Shown here in pieces: positions 48,455 to 58,137 of a stretch of 64,000 nucleotides of DNA. The stretch comes from Novosphingobium sp. PhB57. GTDB lineage: Bacteria > Pseudomonadota > Alphaproteobacteria > Sphingomonadales > Sphingomonadaceae. Both the position numbers and the translations under genes were made by a program. The notes beneath the pieces were generated by a model. The model was not told where the DNA came from and did no database searches. It worked only from the letters and a program-made list of their open reading frames with translations. The stretch is from the NCBI RefSeq assembly GCF_004342985.1, contig NZ_SMBO01000002.1:124001-188000 (forward strand). The letters are read 5' to 3'. Numbering within the stretch: position 1 is the stretch's first letter; the number at the start of each line of letters is the position of its first letter.

Positions 48455-48802
48455 TTTCGGCAGGACGGCGAATCGGCGAAAAATTGAAGGCCGGGGCAGA
48501 CGCGAATCGGTCGATTGACCACGATCAATGCAGTGCGGAGCGGGGGCTGGCAGATGAGCCGTACCGGTCGTGCACCGCCAAGTCGAACCTTGCCGGCGGT
48601 GGCAACCGCTTCTCCCCGACTTCGGGCGGCTCTTCCCCGCGAAGGGCCGCCCCTCTTTCCGGGCGGGCGCCAACTCCAGACATGAACCGGAAAACCGCCG
48701 GGATCCGGCACGATTCGCACGCCGCCAGGGCATGCGAAAGCGTCCGGCGATGCCAGACGCGCTTCCCGAAGAAGAAGCGGATTTCAGCGATTTAGGGAGA
48801 AT
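48455..48802. other. spacer between the PilZ gene and tRNA-Gln
   Basis: 348 bp without a convincing gene. It holds the FNR-like box at 48516-48529. Open frames on both strands lack recognisable similarity. Confidence 0.55.
48516..48529 (-). promoter_or_regulatory. perfect FNR/FixK-type box upstream of the PilZ gene
   Basis: TTGACCACGATCAA has two perfect half-sites, TTGA-N6-TCAA. Its centre is about 68 bp before the PilZ start, which allows a class II position (-41.5) with a short leader. Confidence 0.5.
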
Positions 48803-48876
48803 TGGATGCCCCGCGAGGATTCGAACCTCGATAGACGGAATCAGAATCCGTAGTCTTACCATTAGACGACGGGGCA
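48803..48876 (-). tRNA. tRNA-Gln (anticodon CTG)
   Basis: Cloverleaf of 74 nt with encoded CCA. Acceptor TGCCCCG/CGGGGCA, D arm GTCT-AATGGTA-AGAC, anticodon stem ACGGA/TCCGT with loop TTCTGAT (anticodon CTG), T arm CGAGG-TTCGAAT-CCTCG. The base before CCA reads T. The T1-A72 first pair is typical of tRNA-Gln. Confidence 0.95.
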
Positions 48877-49024
48877 TCGGGAGGCGCCCCTCTAGTAGGG
48901 CTTCTGATTCGCGTCAAGCACCCTTTTTGCAGTCAGGGTTGCCCCTTGGCCCGGGGGGCGTTAGCATCGCCCCAGGTATCCGCCGCGCACGGCGGTAAGA
49001 TTTATTCGAACGAGATTACATATC

Positions 49025-50467
49025 ATGGCGGAGCAAGATCCGCCGGCAGCAAGAGTCGATGTGTCGGGCCGCACTGGAAGGCGGCGCAAGGCGAGGAAGG
49101 GCAAGTCACGCTCGTCCGGACCCGACACGGCCAAGGCGAAGGCGCGCCCTCCGGGCGGCGCCGCCGAGGCAGGCGGAGCGCCGCGCGAAGAGAAGACATC
49201 CGGCTCGCAGGCGTCGCCCCGCCAGCCGGAATCGCGCCGGGCAGCTGCCCGGAAGCGCGGCTCCCGCAAGGGCGCAGCGCGTTCCTCCAAGAAACCGCGC
49301 GCCCAGGGCGAAGCCGTTGCCGCCAAGACGGTGCCGGCAGAAGCGAAGACCGTTGCACCCGGCTTCCCGGCCGCCAGCTTCGTGCCTGCCGGCTTCACGC
49401 CCGTCCTTCCGGGCGCGAACGGGCCGTCGTCGCGCCCGTCCTACCGGCAGTCCTACGCCGCCATCGACCTCGGCACGAACAATTGCCGTCTCCTGATCGC
49501 TCGGCCATCGGGCGAGAATTTCACGGTGATCGATGCGTTCAGCCGCGTCGTGCGGCTGGGAGAAGGCCTGGCGCAGTCCGGCCGTCTGTCCGAGGCGGCG
49601 ATGGACCGGACGCTGGCCGCACTGCGGGTCTGCGCCGAAAAGCTGATGCGCCGCAATGTCTATCTCGCCCGCTCGGTGGCGACCGAGGCCTGCCGCCGCG
49701 CGGAGAACGGCCCGGAATTCATCGAGCGCGTGCGCGAGGAAACCGGCATCGCGCTCGACATCATCAGCGCGCGCGAGGAAGCGCGGCTGGCCGTGCTCGG
49801 CTGCCATGTGCTGCTGGAGGAAGGCTTCGGCCCGGCGATGATCTTCGACATCGGCGGCGGATCGACCGAACTCGTCCTGATCGAGAGCACCGGCACCGTG
49901 CCGCGTATCCTCGACTGGCAATCGGTGCCCTGGGGCGTCGTTTCGCTGACCGAGAGCTGCGGGCCGGAAGGCACGACGCTGGAGGAACGCCTCGCGCGTT
50001 ATCGCCACATGCATGGCCTGGTCTCGGAAAGCTTTTCCGCTTTTGCCAAGCGCGTCGGCCCGGCGCGCGGCAGCGCGGCGGAAACGGGTCCGCTGCGCCT
50101 GCTGGGCACCAGCGGCACGGTGACGACGCTGGCCAGCCTCCACCTCGAACTGCCGCAATACGACCGCCGCATGGTGGACGGATTGATCGTTCCGGCCGAA
50201 TCGATGCGCGACATCAGTTCCCGGCTCTCCTCGATGTCGATCGAGGAGCGGCGCGAGGTGAACTGCATCGGGCGGGAGCGTGCGGACCTGGTCGTGGCCG
50301 GCTGTGCGATCCTCGAATCGATCCTCGACCTCTGGCCCGCGGCGCGGCTGGGCGTGGCCGATCGCGGCATTCGCGAAGGCATCCTGCGCAGCCTCATCGC
50401 ATCCCATTCCAGCGGCAGGCCCACGGTAGCCCCCGCGCCATCACACCTATTGGAGAACCGGCCATGA
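49025..50467 (+). CDS. ppx: Ppx/GppA exopolyphosphatase with long basic N-terminal extension
   Basis: Hydrolyses polyphosphate or the pppGpp phosphate; ASKHA fold. Of 480 residues, about the first 140 are Arg/Lys/Ala/Pro-rich low-complexity sequence. The enzyme core starts near YAAIDLGTNNCRLLIA, with SVATEACRRAENG, FDIGGGSTELVLIE and LLGTSGTVTTLASLHL. The family usually starts at the core, so either a long basic tail is added or the true start lies downstream at a rarer codon; no ATG lies between. The stop overlaps rlmE by four bases. Confidence 0.88.
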   Translation: MAEQDPPAARVDVSGRTGRRRKARKGKSRSSGPDTAKAKARPPGGAAEAGGAPREEKTSGSQASPRQPESRRAAARKRGSRKGAARSSKKPRAQGEAVAAKTVPAEAKTVAPGFPAASFVPAGFTPVLPGANGPSSRPSYRQSYAAIDLGTNNCRLLIARPSGENFTVIDAFSRVVRLGEGLAQSGRLSEAAMDRTLAALRVCAEKLMRRNVYLARSVATEACRRAENGPEFIERVREETGIALDIISAREEARLAVLGCHVLLEEGFGPAMIFDIGGGSTELVLIESTGTVPRILDWQSVPWGVVSLTESCGPEGTTLEERLARYRHMHGLVSESFSAFAKRVGPARGSAAETGPLRLLGTSGTVTTLASLHLELPQYDRRMVDGLIVPAESMRDISSRLSSMSIEERREVNCIGRERADLVVAGCAILESILDLWPAARLGVADRGIREGILRSLIASHSSGRPTVAPAPSHLLENRP

Positions 50468-51141
50468 GCCGTTCCGGACGCGATCCCAACGAGCGGCTTC
50501 GCACTGGCAAGAAGCGCACGACCAGCTCGGCGCGCTGGCTGACCCGCCAGATCAACGATCCTTACGTGAAGCAGGCCAAGGCCGACGGCTACCGCAGCCG
50601 CGCCGCCTACAAGCTGCTGGAACTCGACGAGAAATTCGACCTGTTCAAGAACGTGACCCGCGCAGTCGACCTCGGCATCGCGCCGGGCGGCTGGAGCCAG
50701 GTGCTGCGTCTCAAGGCCCCCAAGGCCAAAGTCGTGGGCATCGACCTGCTGCCCACCGACCCGATCGAGGGCGTGACCATCTTCGAGATGGACTTCATGG
50801 CCGACGAGGCCCCCGCGGCGCTGGAACAGGCCCTGGAAGGCGCGCCGGACCTCGTCCTCTCGGACATGGCGGCCAATACCGTCGGCCACAAGCAGACCGA
50901 CCACTTGCGCACCATGGGGCTGGTGGAAACGGCAGCCGATTTCGCGATCCAGTACCTGGCGCCCGGCGGTACTTTCGTTGCCAAGGTCTTCGCGGGCGGT
51001 ACGGACACCGAGCTGCTCGGCATTCTCAAGCGGCGCTTCACCAGCGTGAAGCACGCCAAGCCGCCGGCCAGTCGCAAGGGTTCGTCCGAGTGGTACGTGA
51101 TCGCCAAGGGGTTCAAGGGGCCGGCGGACAGCGGCGAATGA
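50464..51141 (+). CDS. rlmE: 23S rRNA (uridine-2'-O-)-methyltransferase RlmE
   Basis: Methylates U2552 of 23S rRNA. The 225-residue protein has the SAM-binding DLGIAPGGWSQVL and the catalytic K-D-K-E tetrad in AAYKLLELDEK, LVLSDMAANTVG, FVAKVFAGG and SSEWYVIAKG. A basic N-terminal tail precedes the domain. It overlaps ppx before it and the hydrolase gene after it by four bases each, so the three form a coupled operon. Confidence 0.95.
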   Translation: MSRSGRDPNERLRTGKKRTTSSARWLTRQINDPYVKQAKADGYRSRAAYKLLELDEKFDLFKNVTRAVDLGIAPGGWSQVLRLKAPKAKVVGIDLLPTDPIEGVTIFEMDFMADEAPAALEQALEGAPDLVLSDMAANTVGHKQTDHLRTMGLVETAADFAIQYLAPGGTFVAKVFAGGTDTELLGILKRRFTSVKHAKPPASRKGSSEWYVIAKGFKGPADSGE

Positions 51142-51689
51142 GCGCCTATCTGGTCCTGCCCGGCATTGGCGGTTCAGGGCCGGAGCACTGGCAAACGCGG
51201 TGGGAAGCCGCCGAGCCGGAGATGCGGCGGTTCGCGCCCGAAAGCTGGGAAGCGCCGCAGCTCGATCAGTGGATCGCCGCGCTGGACGCGGCCGTGGCCG
51301 CGTGCTCCGAGGCGCCGATCCTCGTCGCTCACAGCCTGTCCTGCCTGCTCGTCGCGCATTGGAGCGCGCGGTCCGACCGGGCGGTGCGAGGCGCGTTCCT
51401 GGTGGCGATGCCGGATCCGCAAGGCCCGGATTTTCCGCAAGAGGCGGCGAGCTTCGGCAATCCGCCCGAGCTTTTCCTGCGGTTTCCGGCGGTGGTCGTG
51501 GCGAGTTCGGACGATCCCTATGGTCCGCTCGCCCATTCCCGTGCGCGCGCCCGCCAATGGGGCGCGTCCTTCGTCGAGGCCGGGGCGCTGGGGCACATCA
51601 ATGCCGCAAGTGGCCTGGGCGACTGGTCGTGGGGCCGCGAACAGCTCCGCCGCTTCGAAGATGGTTTGACGGGCAGGATCGAAGGCTAG
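51138..51689 (+). CDS. RBBP9/YdeN-type alpha/beta hydrolase
   Basis: A 183-residue serine hydrolase of the small RBBP9/YdeN group. It begins LVLPGIGGSGPEHWQTRWE, has the nucleophile in LVAHSLSCLLVAHW, the acid in SSDDPYGP and the histidine in GHINAASGLGDW. The substrate is unknown. The ATG overlaps the rlmE stop (ATGA). A palindromic repeat starts at its stop codon. Confidence 0.9.
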   Translation: MSAYLVLPGIGGSGPEHWQTRWEAAEPEMRRFAPESWEAPQLDQWIAALDAAVAACSEAPILVAHSLSCLLVAHWSARSDRAVRGAFLVAMPDPQGPDFPQEAASFGNPPELFLRFPAVVVASSDDPYGPLAHSRARARQWGASFVEAGALGHINAASGLGDWSWGREQLRRFEDGLTGRIEG

Positions 51690-51726
51690 AGCAGTTTCCG
51701 ATCTGGATGCATCGGATCAACTGCTC
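51689..51726. repeat. nested palindrome after the hydrolase gene
   Basis: Outer arms GAGCAGTT and AACTGCTC, inner arms CCGAT and ATCGG. It begins at the last base of the stop codon. It may act as a terminator or be a dispersed repeat. Confidence 0.75.
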
Positions 51727-51740
51727 CAGGCTTCTGGTTT

Positions 51741-51771
51741 GCCGCGTTTTTCCGGGTCATCAGGTGATTCC
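51741..51771. repeat. truncated copy of the 43926 palindrome
   Basis: 31 bp match 43923-43952 except for one extra T in the T run. The right half (CCTGATG, GGAAAACGC) is not conserved here, so the copy is incomplete. Confidence 0.85.
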
Positions 51772-51949
51772 ACCTGCTCGCGAAGTGGTTCGCGATCGGG
51801 GGCGAGGCCGCCTCTACGTCCTGACGAAAACGGCCCGCAAGGCGACTCGGTGGCGCCCGCGGGACCGTTTTCTGCCGGCCTGGCCGGATTCCTGGACCGG
51901 GCGGTCCGCCCCGACAGAGTCAGGCCGGACCGCTACCGGAAATGGGGTG

Positions 51950-52573
51950 TTACTCGGCAGCCGCGGCGGCTGCGGGCGCGGCTGCGGCTTCGCTGCTGGC
52001 GGCGGCGGGCGCATCGCCGGCTGCCGGTGCTGCTGCTGCCGCAGGTGCGGCGGGAAGCGGCAGGTTCGAACCCTGGGCGTTGAGATAGGCGATCACGTTG
52101 GCGCGATCCTCACCCTTGGGCAGGCCGGCGAACGTCATCTTGGTGCCGGGCGCGAAAGCCTTCGGGCTCTTCAGCCAGTCGTTCAGCTTGTCGAAGTCCC
52201 ACTTGCCGCCAACGCCCTTGAGCGCGTCGGAGAAAGCGAAACCGCCGACGCCCTGGCCGATGCCTTCACCGACCACGCCGTAGAGATTGGGACCGATGCC
52301 GTTGGTGCCGCCCTGGTTGATCGTGTGGCAGGACTGGCACTTGGCGAAAGTGGCTTGTCCCTTGGCCGGGTCCGCGCTGGCAAGGAGAGTGGCGATCGGC
52401 GCTTCGGCGCCTGCTTCGCCTTCCTGTTCCACGCCTTCGATGGCGTAACCCATCGTCTCGGGACGATGCGGCTTGTCTGCACGGAAGTAATGAGAGCTGA
52501 CGGTGGTCAGACCAAGACCGACGATACCGGCGAACAAAGCCCAGCCGGCAATGGTGTTGAAACGATCATCCAT
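51950..52573 (-). CDS. membrane-anchored class I cytochrome c (CycM-like)
   Basis: A 207-residue periplasmic electron carrier held by an uncleaved N-terminal helix (FNTIAGWALFAGIVGLGL). The haem site is CQSCH, the distal methionine ligand is probably in GTKMTFAGLP, and TINQGGTNGIGPNLYGVVG is typical of the membrane cytochromes that feed terminal oxidases. About 33 C-terminal residues are almost only Ala, Pro, Ser and Glu, beyond the cytochrome domain. Confidence 0.92.
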   Translation of the reverse strand: MDDRFNTIAGWALFAGIVGLGLTTVSSHYFRADKPHRPETMGYAIEGVEQEGEAGAEAPIATLLASADPAKGQATFAKCQSCHTINQGGTNGIGPNLYGVVGEGIGQGVGGFAFSDALKGVGGKWDFDKLNDWLKSPKAFAPGTKMTFAGLPKGEDRANVIAYLNAQGSNLPLPAAPAAAAAPAAGDAPAAASSEAAAAPAAAAAAE

Positions 52574-52703
52574 TTCTTGTTTGCCCTTGCCCCACGGGTG
52601 GAGTTTTTTCTCATCCTCTTTGGGTTGAGGCTCTAGAGTTGCCAGCAGGTTAGTGCAAGAGCCATTGCGGACATCGCCTTTGCGGCTTAATCGCGCGGAC
52701 GCT

Positions 52704-53612
52704 ATGCATTCCTATCCCGAACCCGCTCTCGACCTGGTCGCCCGCATGAACGAGGCCGCTGCGGCCGATCCCTCGCGCGCGGCGGCCTTCCAGGGCGCCC
52801 CCGGATGCAATTCGCACCGAGCGGCGTTGGAACACGATCCCGACTGTCTGCCGCTGCCGTGCTTTTCCTTCGAGGATGCGCTGGATGCGGTGAAGGACGG
52901 GCGGGCCGACCGGGCCATCATCCCGATCGAGAATTCGCAGCACGGCCGCGTGGCGGACATCCATTTCCTGCTGCCGGAAAGCGGGCTGTCGATCGTGGGC
53001 GAGCACTTCATGGGCATCGAGCATGCGCTGATGGCACTGCCCAATGCGGACGGCACCATGGGGCCGTTCTCGGGGGCCTACAGCCACCCGCAGGCGCTGG
53101 GCCAGTCGCGTCACTACTTGCGCGAGCGGGGCATCGTGCCGATGGCCTATGCCGATACCGCCGGCGCTGCCGCCTTCGTGCGCGAGCAGGGCGATACCGC
53201 GGCCTGCGCCATCGCCCCGAACCTGGCTGCGGAACTCTACGGCCTCAAGATCGTCGAGGAGAATGTCGAGGACGCGGCGGACAACACCACGCGCTTCGTC
53301 GTCCTCTCGCGTGAGCCGCTCGATCCCTTCGCGCTCAAGGGCGAGAAGGCGGTGACGACTTTCATCTTCGAGGTGAAGAACATCCCGGCCGCGCTCTACA
53401 AGGCGCTGGGCGGCTTTGCCACCAATGGCGTCAACATGACCAAGCTGGAGAGCTACCAGATCGGTGCCAGCTTCGCGGCCACCACTTTCTACGCCGACAT
53501 CGAAGGCGCCCCCGGCGAGCCCCGCATCGACATGGCGCTTCAGGAACTTGCATTCCATTGCAAGTACGTGCGTCCGCTCGGCACCTACAAGCAGGCACGC
53601 TCGCGCGGATAG
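52704..53612 (+). CDS. pheA: prephenate dehydratase
   Basis: Makes phenylpyruvate in phenylalanine synthesis. The 302-residue protein has a prephenate dehydratase domain (AIIPIENSQHGRVADIHFLL, catalytic NTTRFVVLS) and a C-terminal ACT domain (FIFEVKNIPAALYKALGGF, then KLESYQIG). The ACT motif usually reading ESRP is ESYQ here, which may change phenylalanine feedback. No chorismate mutase domain is present. The ATG at 52704 is preferred; the frame is open 17 codons further upstream. Confidence 0.95.
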   Translation: MHSYPEPALDLVARMNEAAAADPSRAAAFQGAPGCNSHRAALEHDPDCLPLPCFSFEDALDAVKDGRADRAIIPIENSQHGRVADIHFLLPESGLSIVGEHFMGIEHALMALPNADGTMGPFSGAYSHPQALGQSRHYLRERGIVPMAYADTAGAAAFVREQGDTAACAIAPNLAAELYGLKIVEENVEDAADNTTRFVVLSREPLDPFALKGEKAVTTFIFEVKNIPAALYKALGGFATNGVNMTKLESYQIGASFAATTFYADIEGAPGEPRIDMALQELAFHCKYVRPLGTYKQARSRG

Positions 53613-53771
53613 GCGATCCTGGTTCGGTCCGGCACTGCGCGCGTCCTGGCCGGGCGCGCGCCGTGCCGTCCATGATGGGCAGGCGGCCGCAACCCCTCCT
53701 CGATCGCTATCCAATCCTTTCATCGCAACGGCTTGCGCCTGCTCCCGGCCCATGCCAATCATCGGCGGGTA

Positions 53772-54431
53772 ATGGCTGCTAGGGGTCAGATGGCGGGTGC
53801 GGCCCGGGACGCCGCGAGCGACTGGGAAGCCGTGCGTGGCGCGGCCGATATCCAGTACGCGCCGTTGCCGCCCTTCAAGCCCGATCCTCCGGGGCAGGTT
53901 CCGGAATGGCTCCAGGCGCTCGGCCGCATGCTGGAGGCGATCTTCGCGCCGCTTGGAAGGTTGCTGGGCATGTCCTGGCCGGTGTTCTCCAACATATTGA
54001 TCGCGCTGGCGGTGCTTCTGGCGCTGTTCATCCTCTGGCGCCTGGTAGGCCCGGCCATCGAGGCCTGGCGCGGCCGCAGCCGCGAGGAGGCGCCCGAGGC
54101 CTGGGTGCCGGCCGAGGCCGAGGCGCTGGCCCTGCTGGAGGACGCGGACCGTCTTGCCGGGGAGGGCCGGTTCGACGAGGCCACTCACTTGCTCCTGCGC
54201 CGCAGCGTGGGGCAGATCCGGCAGGCGCGGCCGGACTGGCTGCACCCGGCCAGCACCGCGCGGGAAATTTCGGTATTGTCCTCGCTCCCGGACAGCGGCC
54301 GCGAGGCGTTCGCCACGATCGCTGCCCGCGTGGAGCGCAGCCGCTTCGCGCTGCGCGAACTGGGCGCCGACGACTGGGCCGCCGCGCGGGAGGCCTATGC
54401 CCGCTTCGCCCGGCTGGAACTGCGCGCATGA
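53772..54431 (+). CDS. DUF4129-like membrane protein
   Basis: A 219-residue protein with one transmembrane helix (about residues 75-96, FSNILIALAVLLALFILWRL) and a cytosolic C-terminal domain with AEALALLEDADRLAGEGRFDEATHLLLRRSV, a DUF4129-type segment found beside MoxR/DUF58 genes. Function is unknown. The start at 53772 is uncertain; an ATG at 53790 is also possible. It overlaps the next gene by four bases (ATGA) and is the first gene of the MoxR cluster. Confidence 0.75.
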   Translation: MAARGQMAGAARDAASDWEAVRGAADIQYAPLPPFKPDPPGQVPEWLQALGRMLEAIFAPLGRLLGMSWPVFSNILIALAVLLALFILWRLVGPAIEAWRGRSREEAPEAWVPAEAEALALLEDADRLAGEGRFDEATHLLLRRSVGQIRQARPDWLHPASTAREISVLSSLPDSGREAFATIAARVERSRFALRELGADDWAAAREAYARFARLELRA

Positions 54432-55773
54432 GCGAGATGGCAGCAACAGCGCCCGCCGATGCGATACCTGCTGCGGAAGCCGGTATTCCTGTCGGCGCCA
54501 ATCCGTTCTCGCGCTGGGCGGTGCTGGCGCTGGTGCTGATCGGATCGGCGCTGTTCCTTTCGCTCTTGTGGATGATCGGGACCGGCACCGGCTTCGGCTC
54601 CACTAACGACGGCCAGTCCCACGCGGACGGGCGCGGCCTCAACGGCTATGCCGCCATGGCGCGCTATATCGAGAAGCGCGGGCACCCGGTGGTTCGCGCG
54701 CGCAACGTGGGCGCGCTCGACAAGCCGGGCCTGCTGGTGCTCACTCCGCCTGCCGGGGCCGATGGCGAGGATATCGAGAAGATCGTCTCGAAGCGGCGCT
54801 ACATCGGGCCGACGCTGGTGATCCTGCCCAAGTGGATGGCCTTGCAGCCCGGGCGCGAGCAGGAAAAGGCCAAGACCGGCTGGGTCAATCTCCAGGGCAT
54901 GCGGCCGCTCGAATGGCGCGGTTTCCTCGATGACGTGACGGTCGTGCAGGGCGAGGTCGACGCCAACGGCGCGAAGGCCCGCTGGCACGGCTTCGGCCTG
55001 GAGGGCGCGCTGCCCAGCCGCAAGGCGCTGCAATCGGGCAAGGGCGATACGCTGGTGCCGGTCGTGGAGGAGCAGGACGGGCGCGTTCTCGCCGCCTTCA
55101 TCGACGACGGCGGCAGCTATCCCGCGCTCGAGGACGCGGCGCTGACAGGCATGAGCAGCGACCCGGAGGACGAGGACCTCTACCCCCTGGTCCTGGTGTT
55201 CGAACCCGACCTCGTCGACAATTGGGGCATGGCCGACCGCCGCGCCGCGCAGTTGGTGGACGCGCTGGTCGCGGCCAGCGAAGTCGAGCCTCGTGGCACG
55301 GTGACGTTCGACCTCACCATGAACGGTTTCGGGCGCGCGCAGAATCTGCTGACCCTGGCTTTCACCCCGCCATTCCTGGCCGCCACGCTCTGCCTGCTGC
55401 TGGCCGCCCTGGTGCTGGGATGGCGCGCTTTCCTGCGCTTCGGGCCGCCGCTGGCGGGTGAACGGGCCATCGCTTTCGGCAAGCGCGCGCTGGTGGCCAA
55501 TTCTGCGGGACTGGTGCGCCGCTCGCATAGACTGCACCTGATCGGCGGGCCTTATGCCGACCATGCCCGCGACCGGTTGATCCGTGCTCTCGCCCTGCCG
55601 CGCACGCTCCCGCCGGAGCAGGCCGACGCCGCGATCGACCGCGCCCTTGCCTCGCGCAGGGCCGATGCCGAACCCTTTTCCGCGATTTCCGCGCGCCTTC
55701 GCCATGCGCGCAAATCGCACGATCTCGTCAAGGCTGCGCGCGATCTTCACGCGCTCGAAAGGATGCTGACTCG

Positions 55774-55777
<4 letters not shown>
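54428..55777 (+). CDS. DUF4350 domain membrane protein
   Basis: A 449-residue protein with a helix near residues 28-50, a large domain with the DUF4350 pattern [21 protein letters not shown] and LLVLTPPAG, and a second helix (about 315-337, [20 protein letters not shown]), then a C-terminal helical cytosolic part. The topology places the DUF4350 domain in the periplasm. Function unknown. It overlaps both neighbours by four bases. Confidence 0.8.
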
Positions 55778-56787
<1,010 letters not shown>

Positions 56788-56805
56788 TCCTGCGGTCCTG
56801 ATCCG

Positions 56806-58137
56806 ATGAGCCTGCGCTCCGCTCCCATGGTGCCCACCGCGCGTGCGGCCGGGCTACTGGCGCTGGCCGCGCCGGTGGCGTTGGTGATCGGCGCGACGCG
56901 GCCCGAAGCCTGGGTCGTGGCGCCGGTGTTCGGGCTGGCGGTGCTGGCGTTGATCGCGATCGACGCGCTTCTGGCGGGGCGCCTGGGCGACTTGCGGATC
57001 GCGGTGCCGGCCGATGTCGAAGTGGGAGAGCCGGCCGAACTGACCGCCGCGCTGGATCTTTCCGCTGCGCGGGCCTCGCGGGTCGAACTCGCCCTGGAAT
57101 GCGATCCGCGCCTCGTTCCCGGCGGACGGGCCAGCCTCACTCTGGCGAACCGGGGCGAGGAAGGCTGGCGCGGCACGCTCGCCTTCCGCCCCTCGCGCCG
57201 CGGTACCGGCCGGATCGCGCGGACCTGGCTGCGCTGGACCGGGCCTATGGGGCTGGGCGCACGGCAGTTCCGCGGTGAACTCGGCCGGGAAGTGCGCGTC
57301 TGGCCGAACATTGCCGCCGTGCGCTCCCCGGCGCTGCAGACCTTCCTCAAGGATGCGCAATATGGCCTGATCGCCCGCCGCATCCGGGGCGAGGGCACCC
57401 AGTTCGAATCGCTGGCCGAATACGAGCCTGGCATGGACCGCCGCCGGATCGACTGGAAAAGCTCGGCGCGGCATGTCCACCTCTACGCCAAGGAATACGA
57501 GACCGAGCGGAACAACCAGATCGTCTTCGCCTTCGATTGCGGACAGACGATGTGCGAGCCGATCCAGGGCATGCCCCGGCTCGACCGCGCGGTTTCCGCC
57601 GCGCTCGCCACCAGCTACGTGGCGCTCAAGGGCGGCGACCGCGTCTCGCTGTTCGGCTTCGCCGCGCGGCCCGAAGTGGCGACGCCTTTCGTCACCGCAT
57701 CGCGCGACTTTCACCGGCTGCAACGCGCGGCGGCGGGGCTGGAATATCGCTCCGAAGAGCCGAATTTCACGCTGGCGCTGGCCACCCTGGCCGCGCGCCT
57801 GCAGCGCCGTTCGCTGATCGTGGTGTTCTCCGACTTCACCGACCCCACCAGCGCCCAGCTCATGATCGAATCGATCGGCCGGCTCGTCTCGCGCCATGTC
57901 GTGCTGTTCGTCACCATGGCCGACGACGAGCTGGAGGCGATCTCGGGCGCGGCGCCGGACGACCTCGAAACGCTGTCCATGGCGGTTTCCGCGGATACCC
58001 TGCTGCGCCAGCGCGCGCTGGTCACCCGGCGGCTGCAACAGCTGGGCGTGGACGTGGTGGAAGCGCCTTATCACACGATCGGCACCCGGCTGATCGATGC
58101 CTATCTCGAAATCAAGCGATCGGGAGCGATCGGATGA
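56806..58137 (+). CDS. DUF58 (vWA-like) protein
   Basis: A 443-residue protein with two N-terminal transmembrane helices (within residues 10-50), a beta-rich region, and the DUF58 signature LAEYEPGMDRRRIDWKSSAR. A vWA-like fold follows with FAFDCGQTM at the metal-site position; the classic DxSxS is not kept. DUF58 proteins are the usual partner of MoxR ATPases. It overlaps the SpoIIM-type gene by four bases. Confidence 0.9.
   Translation: MSLRSAPMVPTARAAGLLALAAPVALVIGATRPEAWVVAPVFGLAVLALIAIDALLAGRLGDLRIAVPADVEVGEPAELTAALDLSAARASRVELALECDPRLVPGGRASLTLANRGEEGWRGTLAFRPSRRGTGRIARTWLRWTGPMGLGARQFRGELGREVRVWPNIAAVRSPALQTFLKDAQYGLIARRIRGEGTQFESLAEYEPGMDRRRIDWKSSARHVHLYAKEYETERNNQIVFAFDCGQTMCEPIQGMPRLDRAVSAALATSYVALKGGDRVSLFGFAARPEVATPFVTASRDFHRLQRAAAGLEYRSEEPNFTLALATLAARLQRRSLIVVFSDFTDPTSAQLMIESIGRLVSRHVVLFVTMADDELEAISGAAPDDLETLSMAVSADTLLRQRALVTRRLQQLGVDVVEAPYHTIGTRLIDAYLEIKRSGAIG

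Noticed and set aside
48570..48998. Open frame across the tRNA-Gln region
   Set aside because: It runs through the antisense of a tRNA gene and shows no protein-like features.
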